A stretch of 64,000 nucleotides of DNA from Acholoe squamosa (GCA_949317995.1 OX439050.1:47741777-47805776); one strand, 5' to 3'; counted from the stretch's first letter, positions 25,503 through 38,539 are shown. A program made the numbers and translations. The notes: generated from the letters alone by a model not told the origin.

Positions 25503-25735
25503 CTGATATGTCTAGAGTAGATTTGCACTGAAACACCTCTTGTAAATGGTTGTTTGAGCACAGAACCGGAACTTTACTGAGCTTGATGTTCAAACTGTCA
25601 AAGAATCCTGAGCTACTGGTGGTACCAGCTAGGAACCTGAAAAGCAATTATAAAATCATCTTTCTAGGGGTGTTTATCTATGGGATCAGTTACCTGGCGA
25701 TGTACAAAGAAGTGATACTAGGGAAGAATTCCTAA
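25503..25735 (+). pseudogene. LINE 3' fragment, resumed after the Harbinger insertion
   Basis: DMSRVDLH, an in-frame stop, then LFEHRTGTLLSL and LLVVPARNLKSNYK continue the LINE protein C terminus that stops at 16617. The frame is kept if one CWG trinucleotide and the 8,885-bp element are removed. Ends near the stop at about 25733. Confidence 0.65.
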
Positions 25736-25739
25736 GTAA

Positions 25740-26160
25740 ACTTGATAATGTAAATCTAGTTTATAGGTGGTAGAATAATGAGTTGGATAATAATATTTCT
25801 GGATGGCCTGAGGATGAATGAATAATGAGACGTGAGCAACAATAACAACTACTATATAGTAGCATCTTCAGATGTGATAACTGTGACATTGCCATGCGAT
25901 AAAGGGTTTTTAAACTGTCTATTAAATATCACTTAAATATGTGTCTACAAGCAAGCATCTGTTTACCAGCTATATTTCTCCTTTGTGTACCATTTCTGTT
26001 TATTTTTGGTTGAGATGAATATCGTATGTAACTATGACCCATGGTATAAAACTCACGAGATGTGGACGATGATTACTATACAAGTATGAATACATATTCT
26101 CATATACCCTACAATCTAAACATTATGTTTTATGTATCAGTATAATGTATAATTATATAC
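25740..26160. other. No gene recognised
   Basis: AT-rich sequence, nothing supportable. Confidence 0.5.
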
Positions 26161-26164
26161 TCAC

Positions 26165-26850
26165 AAAAATATGCTCCAGAAGTGCACTTCGGATTTCTTC
26201 TGCAACTGTGACTCCTTTGCCGATTCCTGAATACAGTTCATTGATGTATTCATTTGATGTTTTGAAGGCAAGGCCATATAGGAAAAGTTATGCCATGTTG
26301 AATTGTCCATAAACAGACAACTTCTTCAACGTCTCCGTGGACTTCTTGCCATGAACAAGTACACCCACCACAGATAAAAATTCCTGAATGGACAGATGAA
26401 CGAATTCCCCCAGCATTTGATTTTCACGTGTGTTTCGAGCAGTCTTGATGGATGCCACAAACAAGCCAGCTTTGATGACTTTTGAAACAGTAAACAAGGG
26501 ACCAAAAACAGTATTCAATCTTTGCAGAATCGATATCCCTAGAATAGGAAGACACATTTTTATCAGGAACTCTTTTGGAAGGAAATCTGTTATTTTGAAA
26601 CTGTGCAAATTACCGTGAAGTCAAATCAATGTTGAGACTGGCAGACACAATCGCCTCAGTAAAGATAATCCCCAATTTATTGGTTTTGTGTTTTCACTCA
26701 AGTCTCTTTTTGATGCACGCTGCAGCTGTTCCTCAAATTCATCGAGCTCATCTATAGTCCATCTAAAACTTTTAAACGCTTCGGCGTCAGAGTTTCTAGA
26801 TTCAATAAGAAATTCTGATGAGCTAGCCTACTATAACCTTTAGACATCAC
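26165..26850 (-). pseudogene. Possible NACHT/NLR-type fragment, decayed
   Basis: Minus-strand frames give a segment with WTIDELDEFEEQLQRA and PINWGLSLLRRLCLP, then MCLPILGISILQRL, AGLFVASIKTA and GEFVHLSIQEFL, then after a stop YGLAFKTSNEYINELYSG. The F-x-H-L-S-I-Q-E-F-L block is characteristic of the helical region after NACHT domains in NLR-like proteins. A stop and frame changes interrupt it, and no P-loop is seen nearby, so it looks like a pseudogene piece. Alternative: exons of a real gene read wrongly. Confidence 0.4.
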
Positions 26851-27637
26851 ATAGTTAGGTAACTGCTCCATGAGTAGAAAATTCTTAAAACATTTAATAT
26901 AACTTTACTAAGTCCCACACACGTATAAGCCGCAGCACACCTCTGAAGTGGTCTATATTTAAGCCATGGCTTATGCATGGAGTTATATGGTAGCAACAGT
27001 TTAACTTGGTTAGAGGTTTTTGGGATTTAGATTTAGATAAACAGGCATTCCTATGGATTTTTCTATACGGTCATTAGTGCTCATAGGCAGACCAGACCAC
27101 CTTACAAAAGAAATTTGTGGGTGCAACTGTCCTAAAATGCTGAAATGCCAGGCCCCTTTTAGATACAGGTGCAGAGATGCCCCTGTTTGAACAACGATGC
27201 CTATCCAAGCAATAAATTTGGGGGATAAGAATTACCCCTCCTTGGAACCAAAGCTACCACTGTGAATGATGTAAAACCTCCATAGGCCTACATCAGCTGA
27301 TGCTCACACGCAATACCATACCATATGTGTGTATACAATACGTTTGTGCACATCTGTGCTTCCTTGTGAAGGATTACACTAAGGCTACTCATGGTGGGAT
27401 TAAACCAAATTAAGTACAGGAAATAAATGCAAGGTACCAGCCAAACGCCACTCCCTGCTCTACTTGTGTGGGTTAAAGTGAGAGGATTACATATATAATA
27501 TTTTAGTCTGGAGAGGGGGCAGTAGGTCCACTAGAGGTTACAATACCATGTAAGCCCAATGCTTGACACAGTAACTTCACCTATGTATACAAACCATTCG
27601 ACTTTTTGAAACAAAGAAGGAACATACACAAATTACA
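26851..27637. other. No gene recognised; upstream region of the vWA gene
   Basis: No exon seen. The promoter and 5' UTR of the vWA gene probably fall here, but I cannot place a start site. Confidence 0.45.
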
Positions 27638-30600
27638 ATGGAATTCAGGGGATATTACCTTCAAATACTACTCTTGTTTGGACTCTTTGCACATCCCATA
27701 TCAACAGGTAAGTGGTGGGCTTCCCTAGCCCACTTAAAAGGGTCTACTTCTCATCTTTCCTATCTCCTCAGGATGTGTGTGGTGCACATATGCGCGGGCA
27801 CTGACACATTCCTCTGTGAAATTGTGTAATGTCGTTCTCGCCATGAATATGACCTTAGCTGTCGAAATGGCGTTAAACATCTATTACTCACTCACTCAGG
27901 TAAGTGGAATTGTTGTGATTAATAAAAGCACGTCAGATAACAGTATAAGTGTACAAGGTATTCGCACTGAAGAGATTTTATACCAAGGTACACCAAACTA
28001 CTTTTATTTCTGTTTAAAACAAGCCATTTACAAGCAAATCCTCTCTTGGTGGACTGGTTTTTCCGTTCTGCAAAATCATTTTCCTATTTCTTACTCCTTT
28101 TGAATCTATTATAAGAAAAACATTTCTTTTATTTCTATATATCCTTGCCTTTAGGCAGCATGTTAATCTTCGTAAGCTATTCCAATTGCAGTATTCCTTT
28201 TGAATCTACTTTATTTTAGAGATTTTATATTCATTTTTTTATCAATTTATCTATTCATATTAGAAAAATTAGAGAGTCGATTTTAGAAGGTTTATACACT
28301 AACTAGTGCGACCTTCCTACCCTATGTTCCAATATTCAAATCAGGACGTAGTCTTCTACCAATCATGCTGCTATTTGTCAAAGAGCTACGGTATCTAGAT
28401 TAAATGTCACCGGAGTTAGTTTTTCAGTTTCCACAATTTCCTTGTCCCATATTTGACCGTTCTTATATACAGCTTTGTTTATTTTTCAAATCGTCCTTCA
28501 AATATGGATTTCTTACATGTTTAGACATTCCAGTCCAGCGCAGTCAGGTACCCTATGCACAGATTTATCTTCATAGAATCCATAAAATCGGAATCTATAA
28601 ATTTTCCATGCATAATTATAGAATATACTCTTGATGTGAGGGCCATTAAATCGCTTCAGATTCCCCTCAATAACATTTTCTACTAAACTAATATCCCTTT
28701 AAATGGGTATTCATCTGCACTTAGCCCCTTGCCTTTTGGACGCATAATCATTGATACTCTTTACTCATACCATTAGTTACTACCCTTTTTGAAAGGATGG
28801 GAAAGAACCCCCTTAATTGTCCCTCCTCTCTCCCAGACATGATATGTGTGCATAGTGCTTAAAGGTCGAATCCAACATGGCGAAAATTGCCTCAAATATC
28901 TCTGCGATTTTGTTATTTGTGTTTTATGGTCTTCCTGGTGTCCTAAATCATAAGGAAATCAGATAATATCAAAGTCCCAATGCAGGCTATGGTAAGCTTT
29001 TATATCCTTGTGATTTTGGGATATTAAACATGTCAGACACAGATATATCCATTGACCAGGACAATATATCGCAAATGTCTTACAATAAAACAGAACACGT
29101 TCCTTGTGTTCTATGTTCCCTATTGTACTTATATCCCTTGTAACTCTGGGGTTAGACCCAAAATCACAAAGGATTCGAAATCGCAGAGATATTTGAGGCT
29201 TTTTTCGCAATGTGGGATTCGACCTACAGATTGAATCGGCAAGATGCAGCCCATTTATGTTATAACTTATAATGTTGTCATCAAAATGCATTGGGATGTG
29301 TGAACTGACCTTTCTACGCTAAATGTAAGATGCTTTGCTGTACACGTATACACAAGTTCACGCCAAAATTCACCTAAATCCCCATACAAGGCACCGACCC
29401 AAGTCATTAACCAGGAAACTCTGAATCAGCTCCCTAGTCACTATACTAGGGATTTGCACCTATTAAAGTCTCAAATCCACAACACAATGCGCAGTGACTG
29501 TCAACTACGTTTTTTGGATAACTGTCAATTACTCATGTATTGGCAATCTCCCTTTTCTTGGCATCTATTTCGGACAAAGCAACTTGCCCCAACCACTGAT
29601 TTTGGCTTCTAGAAAGGGGCATTTTTCATTAAAAAAAAAAAGAAGAAAAAAAAAAGAGGCCTGATTTTGGGTAGAATTGTTTTTAGAGTTCTAAAGGGGT
29701 AATTTGGGTGTGCTGAATCCAAGTCTACTGTATCCTTGGAAACGTAAAAACAAAATGACAAACAATTCTACTCTAAACTGGCTTACCAAGACTGGTTTCC
29801 TGAAAACTGCCCCTGACTATTCAGAAAATATGATAATGTCATCACCTCATGTAATGCACCAGCACTAACACTCTAAGTCGCTTGTTTGGGCTTGCGTGTT
29901 GCTGTCACAGGTGGAAAATCTATTTTGAATAATTTTATTTTGTTTAAGCACTTTGGTGCTTGATGAAGTCAGCATCTGATAGATATTTTCTTTTTGTTGC
30001 AGCTTCAACATGTACAGCAGCTGCAGATCTATGTATCATCCTGGATGAATCTGGCAGTATCAGCTCTGCAGAGTACAGTCTCATGTTAGATTTTGTCACC
30101 AGTATCATCAGCAATATCACGGTATCAGTAGACAGCTCCAGGGTGGCCCTTGTCTCCTACTCCTCCAGTGCCAGAGTAGAGTTCCACCTCAATAATTACA
30201 CAACCAAGGAGGAGGTGAGTATAGGCATTATGTGTGAATATAGACATTGTTTTAAATTTGATGTTCTCCTTTCCTCTTCTTTCTGTTTTCACTGTTTCTT
30301 TAATATACCTGCATGGTGCCAACATGTCCAACCACTTGCTCTCATTCCGCAATGTCCTGAAAATTGCTTTTGAAAAAAAAGACGCTGTGATTCCAGTTTG
30401 ACTATCAATCTTGTTCCAATATGATTACTAGTTGTTCAACATTGATTAAATTGGTAGGAATTACTGCTGACCATATCTGTAACTGTGATTCTACTGATGA
30501 TGGTGTATATAATATTTATTACTGAACATATCATATAGGAATTGTCATACAAAACATGCTATTATCGTCAGCAGTGAAGTATTGATATAGAGAGAAACAT

Positions 30601-32358
30601 CGGCGACTACAGCCTCATGTCCACACATGGAACATGCATGCATTTTGCTCAGATAATTTGCAAAATGCATGCAAGCTGCTGCTAAATTGTTAGACCAAAA
30701 GAGTGCAATGCTATTATCATCTTTGTTGATCCTGGATACAGTGATATCCACTGCATTTCATAAGTTATAAATCCTCGCGCACAGGCCACAACCCATATTA
30801 TCAGACGCACCCTGACTTTGTAGACTTGCAAAACAAAAAAAAAAAAAGAGAAGAGAAACAAAATGACATAACTTCTGTTTTACTGAATGGATTTTCAAAA
30901 TTCAAAAACCCCTGTGTGAGTATTGCATTGAGCCCAGTACCATGTTGGACTTGGAGGTAACGTTATAAAGAGAGGCCCTGGGTGACCCCTTCCCCACCCT
31001 CATTTACCCTCCTTATTCTGACTGAGTAGGTCTATGAACAAGGACTTACTGAGTTGGTCTTCGTTGTAGGTTTTATCTGCTGTAAGGAGTCAGAGCAAGC
31101 AGAGTGGTGTTACATACACGGGTAAAGCATTAAACCTGCTGGACACAAGTGTCTTCACCACAGCCAATGGCGACAGGGCTGATGTTCCTAATATAGGTAT
31201 GTATTAATTGATCTGACACTTATCTTCAATACAAAAGCAAATGGATCCACTTTATTGATAGTATTAGGTGCTACCTTTAACCTTTGGAAGACACAATAAG
31301 AGATGTATATTGAAGTATACATTATTATCATAAGGAGCAACCATTGGTAGCTGCTACAGATTTAACACAAGGATTGTCAGTTAGAATAGCTCATATCTCA
31401 AAATGACACATTCTTTGATTAGCATGAGTCCATTAATGTATTTCAGTTATCCTTGTAACTGATGGATATTCAACAAACCCTACAAACACACGAAATAAAG
31501 CAGATCAATCACGGGCAAATGGTAACTTCATATTTGCCATTGGTGTTTCTGGTGCAAGGGACAGCGAACTTCAAAGTAAGCCAATTCTTATTCACTATTT
31601 TTCACTCCAAGTGGGTTGGTTTCTTTTCTACATGTATCTTTATTCTAACTAAGCAGTTTATGTTACAGTACATAGATACAAAAGGGTTTTCACCATGCAG
31701 TCGCCTTGGTCCTGCACATTATTTTGATCTGCAAGTCGCTTTGAATAATTTTCTTTATGATTAAAAACAAGAATGCATATTCCATTTCAACAATTATTCA
31801 GTTCATTTAAAATTTGATATGAAACTCTTGGGAATAATTGACAAATTGACAATGCCTTTTAATCTTAACCTACACAGTAAAACCTTAATATCAGTCCAAT
31901 CCCAAATAATTTTCTATTAGGGAATTATGTATTCTCATTTTACAGATATAGCCAATGATCCTGATGAGCTCTATAAGTTCAACATTGCCCAGTTTGATTA
32001 TCTTGCCGATGTTGCATCCAAGATACTTCCAAAGGCATGTGCAATTGCACAGACAGGAGGTAAGAGAAATCACCTTTTGTAACTGATAGAGAAATATCTA
32101 GAGCAACTATATTGATTTAAAAGAATAACATCCCTTTTATGTTCATCAAACTTGTTTGGACAGTTATGTTTAGGAATTTAATCACAATTTAGTATTGTGA
32201 TGCATCTATCATAGTATGTTGTATCAAATATGCTATAGCATCAAAATATTAGAAACAACTCTCAGCTAATGAACACAGGTCCTCTCTTAAATGGCCACCA
32301 CTGACAATAATCAAATGTAAATGTCTCTCTGTTTCTCTGCCTCTTTCTTTCTTTCTTC

Positions 32359-32456
<98 letters not shown>

Positions 32457-33132
32457 GGCTGTGGAACCAACGCTTAAGACAAAACATGGAGACAAGATAT
32501 AAGGTATAGATCTAGGAAGGGAGATTAGGTGGGGGCAAACCCTTGTCAAAATGCAGTTGGTACCCAACTATTGATCATAACTGACTTGAAATGATCGTAT
32601 AGATTATGACCAATAAATGGTTTAAAACCTTCCAAGAAAGTATGCTTTGTTAAAAAAAAACTCACCAATCGTGAACTGTTGATTCAAGGCCCAAGTGCGC
32701 CATATAGCATTTCCTTCAAGCCAGGGTGCATCTTGTACTGTGTGCATAGGATGCATCTTATCCACGAGGACTTACTGTATTTCCATGAGGGATGGGCAGG
32801 GTGAGTGGAGGGTAAGTGACTGGGCAGACCCTTTGACTGGCGATATGAACTTTCTCTGTTTCCTCACTTAGCTTTACATTATTCTATTGGCTCCCTGCAC
32901 AGTCAATATCCACCCTTTTACTGATGGCTTGAATCCCCTGGGTTGTCCCTTTTGTTCAACTTCCTGACATTCTGAATCCAAACACTGAGAGGAAAAAGTG
33001 TTATATGGCTTGCAGCCACTGGTCCCTTTTTCTCTTATCATGCCTCCACATCCCTTTTGTCTCATACCTTTTTTTTCTTCGTCTTTAGTTCTTTAGTAAT
33101 TTTTCCATGTTACTGCGTGTCTGTAATCTTGC

Positions 33133-33187
<55 letters not shown>

Positions 33188-36100
33188 CTTCTGCCTCTCT
33201 GCCTCTCTGTCTCTGTCTGTCTGTCTCTCTCTGTCTCTCTCTGTCTGTCTCTCTCTGTGTCTCTCTCTGTCTCCCTCTCTCTCTCTCTCTGTATGTCTGT
33301 CTGTCTGTCTCTCTCTCTTGAATATATGTCATTCACCGTGCCAATGTGTGACCACAGTAGAGTGGGTTGATTATGTGCTTAATCATTGAATAACCAATAA
33401 CATTTTGGTCTGGAAACTTTTTCATTGAATTTAGGTAATATTGTTGGAATTGCCTGTCCAAATGACACCTTCTGTTCGAGTCGCATTGCCAACACAGCCT
33501 GTGACAATCAGCGCACCTGTCAATGCAGTCCAGGATACTATGTCTATGATGTGGACACACTGTTGTGTCGTTTTCGACATGTTGGTGATCCCTGCTCAAG
33601 TGACTCCGACTGTGCAATGGAGGCAAATTCAACATGTATCTCAAATACCTGTGGCTGTTCATCCCCTTATGCAGTCTATGAAGCCAACTGCCAGCTTTGT
33701 AATTTGACATCATATTGTCCAAGGAATTTGGACTGCTCTGGTGTCATAGCCAACTCTGTGTGTATTGATGGGGTGCTAGGTTGCTCTGGTGGGTATGTAG
33801 TATCAAATGATGGTACTACCTGTAGAGCAATGATATTACTGGAAGATCCCTGCACACAGACCTCAGAATGCACCACAGGGGCTACTTGTGTGCATGATGG
33901 AGTGTGTGCCTGTGGGATAGCTTACAAAATGAGCACAGACCACACAACTTGTGTACCTAGACCACTCGGTTCGGAGTGCGAGGGCTCAGCGGAGTGCGAG
34001 GGGATCACAGGTGCAGAGTGTGGTCCAGCGGGTAACTGTACATGTGGACAGGCATACCTTGAGAATGGCAGCATATGTCGTCCACGGGGAATAAATGAAG
34101 TCTGCACTGAAACACCTGATTGCACTGGGATAAAAGGTAAAATTTTTCTTTTTCTTTTCTTTTTTTTTTGGGGGGGTGGGGGGTGGATTGCATAAGGAAA
34201 TAATTATTGTGAAAATTGAAGGAATACCTGAATATTTCAAAACACTCAATTTGAAGCTGGTAAAGTAATTACTGCTTCACTGTTCCTCCAAAAGACAATC
34301 CACATATGATTTAAAATAGAAATAGAAAGTGACTTTTGAGGCCGATTTTAAACTTTGGAATCATGTCTAAATAATTTCTGTATTAACTATTGTTAACAGG
34401 AGAGGCTGTTTGTGATTCCTCTGTCTACACTTGTCAGTGTGACCCTGGTTATATTGTCACTGACACAGTCACATGTAGAGCAAGAGGTATTGGAGAAGCA
34501 TGCAACTCAACCAGTAAATGTGGCCTCACCTATTCCTATTGTAAAGAGGGAAAGTGTGTATGTGAACCTGGAGCCTCAGCTGAAAATACAACTTGTGGTA
34601 AGTTCCATTCATTTCTGGATTTCTAAAAGAAATATTTTTTATCTTCCATTATCCTCATGTGACTAAAGTTGCTTAGCCCTGCCCTCCAAACCTAATTGTT
34701 ATTCATGTGTCCAGGAAAATGGTTATAAGTGTTTAGCCGATATTTCCATATGTCAGATTTTACATTACCAGCAAGAAAAAAAGAAATAGCATCATTTTAC
34801 AAAACTCTAATGTTATACACATTGCTGAATCATTGAACAGATAATAAGTGTTTCTATAAGAATGACAAGAATTTAAAAACATATAATTGTCTTATCTGAG
34901 ATCTCAATAAATTGTTGAATTTACAGTGCTAATAGGAGCAAGTCAGTCAAGGTCAGTGAACTTCAATATCAACACAATTTTGTTTCCTGTTACCTAAAAT
35001 AAAGTTTTAACACTTCTTTTTGTGTATTTGATCAGGCAGTATCAAGTATCATTTAAGATGCCCAACAATGACAACTCAACTGATTACTGTTGCATTTACT
35101 GATAGATATAACATAACTAAGAGCTATAATTCTTAAGAGAAAAGGGTAAGTTTCAAGTATTTGCCCATAAAACTCACAATACTCTCACTAAAACAAAAGA
35201 AATTGCTTTTTCATGCATGCCTACATCATGATGGATTACTTCATTATTTTAAACAGCACGAATGTTGGAGGTATGTTTGAAAAAATTACTTCAATCGATT
35301 TGTAAATGTCCCATATAATCATTATTCTTGTTCATTATGCTTTCTTTTTTGTTATAATCTTTTGTTCAACTAATAGATACGACTTTGCTGTAGATGCAGT
35401 ACGTACAGTTGTGAATGACAGTGAAATCAATCTTAATCGGCTGATTAAAATTATGACTAGCATTGCAATACATTTAACTTATATCATATATATGTTAGAT
35501 TTGATGGCTCTGAGTATTTCTTTCAGGAATTGTTGGCGGTGTACTGGGCGCCTTGGCAGGACTTGGAGTTGCATGTGCGACCGGTGTTATGGCTGTTAGC
35601 ATGTCAGCGTAAGTATTACATGAACCTAATTAAAATAAAGACATGTAAATTATATACATACTTGTTTTAAATAAATTGCTAATACTACTTAATTATTTGA
35701 AGTGAGTTGCTTATACCATCCCTGGTAACTGAAATGAATAGTTCATGTGGCTCAACTCTTGGAGGATCTAGAGAATTATATATGACCCCTACAATCAGCT
35801 GACAATGGTTAAGGCAATTTCCTGAATAGGCCTAATGCTTGCCAATAAGGTCTGCATATTGCCATACCATGAGAATTAATTCAGGCACATAGTTTCACTT
35901 TGAATTAATTCCTGACTAATGATAAAGCTACACTATCATGAAACAGTGTACAATATTTATATCCCATTATTCTTCAGGAAAAAACTTGATAAGAACGTGT
36001 TGGATGAATTTTCAATGAATTTGATTGAATACTTTGATATTGCTTACTAACATAGGGAACTTCAAAGACTTCTCGGGAGGTCAAGGTCAGTTTTATAATG

Positions 36101-38436
36101 AGCAGGAGTGCAAGAAAAACACAAAGATATCTAGTCTGGGGGTTATTTTCCTCATTTTATTTGTGCATTGTGTATCATTAAATGTTTGCATTTCTTCTCT
36201 CCCAATGTGTATGATTAATTCGCACTCAACAGGAAAAGAAAACAAAGGTAGTACATCATTCCCTCCCCAATTTGTTTTGGAATATATCAGGATATAGCAT
36301 AGATAATGATGATTAAAGGATTGTTAATTACTACTTTTTAAACACATATTACTTAGACAAGGCGATCAATTCACATAACCTTAAATCATAGCCGAAGATA
36401 ATATCCTTGCATGTCGTTTTATTTTCTTTATCTCTTAAGGTTCCTTTTCCTTTCTCTCTTAAGGCAAAACTTTTTTCTCCATTGAATAACAGCTCGACCA
36501 CCTCTTGTTGTGTCAATTTAGGTGTAACTAAATTTCAGAATGAGTTAAAACAACAATAGCTAACAGAAAAGTATAGGCCTACATTTACGCCATGGCTGAT
36601 ACGTTCATTACTATAAATTAGAACTACTCACGTCGTATTCAATGGGGGGATGGAATATAATGCTTGCGTATTCAATGGCGCCATTTTGGATTTTGTACAG
36701 AGCTAGTTAGTTTCGTATTCAGGTATGGTTTTATGCTAAAAACTTATTGTAACCAGTTAAAGGGGGGCTGGCATGGAAAATTAACATGGGTACCAATTCA
36801 AACAGTGATCATAAAATCGCGGGAACCAGCGGAAAAATCGCGACACCCTGATTGGTCAAGGGGTGATCACGTGACTTTTTAATGCGGGCATGCATTACCA
36901 TGCCAGGGCCCCTTTAATGATATTATGTTATGAATTGTTTAAGGTATATTCCTTATATCTAAGTATAGGCACCATGTTAAAAAGAGAAAATATTGCCTTG
37001 CGTAAGTAACATAATATCCTAATCTAAAAGTGCTTGGCACCAGCGGCTAGCTCTGTAAATGTGACCTAATTCATTGAGCAAGCCAAGATGGCGGATCAAA
37101 ACAAACCACGATGACTTGACGTCTTCAAAATCAGTAAATTTGTTGTGATTCTTTATTTACAAGCAAATTCATCCCATTGGGCCATGGCATAAATGCAAAT
37201 GTCAACTCGGCCTATAAGGCCTCGTTAAATACGGGCAGAACCACCTCTGGGAATACGATGCAAAAATATCCTATGCCCGTTGACATTTGCTTATGTATCA
37301 GACATAATACATTATATTCCACTTGGTCAACTATTATATACTCTAGTCAACCACAGAGGTGGGAATGTACCAAATTTCTTTTATCCCTAAGAGAATTTTC
37401 AGTAATGATTTTGTTTTAATTTGGCTGTTTTTAAGTCGAACTCCAAAATTTGCATACTTCTACAAAATCGGATGTCAATTGTTAAACATAACAAAATCGA
37501 CGCTGGGGGACGAGTAAATCATGTGTAAAAACATTATCCTTTCTAATTTTAGTACTATCGTGTAGAAATAATTATAATTAGCACAGCGCAGTACTAAACA
37601 TATGTTAAGATAACACCTCCCCTTTCTGCCAAATAAGTTGATGGTCTCTGGACTGACGCTTTTGTTAATTTTCAAATATTTTGGAGTACAAAGAGTGGGA
37701 TCAATGTAAATTTTAATCACATACAGGAAAAATTTTCTTGTTATGGACGCCATTTGAGAGGCCCCTCAAAATCAATGGAGTCTGGAGCTGCCATTCAAAC
37801 AGAACAACCCAATTTCCTAAGCTGTAGCTTGGGATATTGGGATTTACAAAAATCAGCAAATGAGGCCCATAAAGCGAGTTGGATGAAATTATATAGAGGG
37901 GGGCTGGTATGCTCAGACTACTCCATAATATTCCTTTAATCTTATATACTTTTACATTCTGCTTATTTCTGTTTCCTCTTTAGTTAGTCTATTTAAGTTT
38001 GTAGATCTAAGATACTCACATTAGCACAGAATCCTGTGTCTGCTTCACAGTAGGAAATTTATTTTCATAAAAAGAAAATTCGTCAAGCTTATTCATGAAC
38101 GGCATGAAATCATTTAAGGTAAATTGTTATTTTCAACAGAGGGTATACACATTATTTCAGCCAGTTTGAATGAATTGCAAAGGTTATGGAATATTTAAAA
38201 AAAAAAGATTATAAGTTGCCATTGTTTTAAGTTTTATCCTCCAAGGCATTACCCTTGTCCCTGTTCTTTTATTCTATTTCCAGAAACAAAGCTTATCTTG
38301 CGAAAGCCCTCGACGCTATGTGCATTCAGACACAGATGACAAGAGAGTGTGTGGAGAACGCCTTCCCTGGGATGACACCCGGATGTTGTAATGCCTCCTG
38401 TAGTGCAGCACCCATGTCTACAAGGTTCTGTGGTTA

Positions 38437-38437
<1 letters not shown>
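27638..38437 (+). CDS. vWA domain / cysteine-rich EB-EGF-like membrane protein (9 exons, 595 aa)
   Basis: Exons 27638-27707, 30003-30214, 31070-31196, 31447-31575, 31946-32059, 33435-34136, 34400-34597, 35527-35608 and 38284-38437 join to 1,788 nt in frame. Exon 1 is a signal peptide (YYLQILLLFGLF). Residues about 30-215 form a von Willebrand A domain with a MIDAS motif (ILDESGSIS), a threonine loop (GVTYTGKAL) and VILVTDGYS. The large exon 6 and exon 7 hold about six Cys-rich modules (CQCSPGYYV, CVCEPGAS and similar) like EB/EGF repeats. Exon 8 is one hydrophobic Gly/Ala-rich transmembrane segment (GGVLGALAGLGVA). Exon 9 is a short Cys-rich tail (TPGCCNASCS). It is probably a type I surface protein for adhesion or matrix/ligand binding; I recognise no orthologue. 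AATAAA overlaps the stop (38436-38441). Most introns are phase 1, typical of extracellular modules. Confidence 0.85.
27716..27896 (+). mobile_element. SINE copy 2 (at the splice donor of vWA exon 1)
   Basis: Same family as 20137-20315. Flanked by an 11-bp target-site duplication CAGGTAAGTGG (27705-27715 and 27897-27907). The duplicated bases are themselves the CAG|GTAAGT donor of exon 1, so there are now two identical donors. The tail is a (TCAC)n-like run. Confidence 0.9.
28864..29224. mobile_element. MITE-like element with ~46 bp inverted repeats
   Basis: GGTCGAATCCAACATGGCGA at the left continues through CCTCAAATATCTCTGCGAT; the right end reads the same in reverse complement with few mismatches. 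It encloses 361 bp, lies in intron 1 of the vWA gene, and has no evident transposase or clear target-site duplication. Confidence 0.7.
32343..32453. repeat. (CTTT)n-(CT)n microsatellite
   Basis: Pure CTTT repeats run into pure CT repeats. Lies in intron 5 of the vWA gene and accounts for Arg/Glu and Ser/Leu frames on both strands. Confidence 0.95.
33137..33319. repeat. (CT)n / (CTGT)n microsatellite
   Basis: A pure CT tract is followed by interrupted CTGT and CTCTGT repeats in the same intron, about 110 bp before exon 6. Confidence 0.95.
36761..36913. mobile_element. 153-bp MITE with TTAA target duplication
   Basis: Terminal inverted repeats AGGGGGGCTGGCATGG and CCATGCCAGGGCCCCT are flanked on both sides by TTAA (36757-36760 and 36914-36917), typical of piggyBac or Kolobok type insertion. 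Internally it carries an inverted CCAAT box (TGATTGGTCA) and an E-box (TCACGTGA). Lies in intron 8 of the vWA gene. Confidence 0.78.
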
Positions 38438-38441
<4 letters not shown>

Positions 38442-38467
<26 letters not shown>

Positions 38468-38530
38468 TGTATCATTGCACTGCACTGTCTCTAATAGTGC
38501 AGTGCCCTTGTCTACAAGGTTCTGTGGTTA
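38442..38530 (+). repeat. (CAA)n tract and partial duplicate of the vWA last exon
   Basis: After the stop codon there is an (ACA)n run to about 38467. Then 38495-38530 repeats the end of the last exon (AGTGCAG..CCC.TGTCTACAAGGTTCTGTGGTTAA) with a few differences. This is a local duplication of about 36 bp including a second TAA. Confidence 0.85.
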
Positions 38531-38539
38531 AACCAAACA

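Noticed and set aside
32249-32567. Frames with long Arg/Glu or Ser/Leu runs (also 33085-33389)
   Set aside because: They are translations of (CT)n/(CTTT)n microsatellites inside an intron of the vWA gene.
35306-35599. Possible additional vWA-gene exon near 35378
   Set aside because: The acceptor-like TAATAG leads to an immediate stop in the needed phase; skipping it keeps the chain open.
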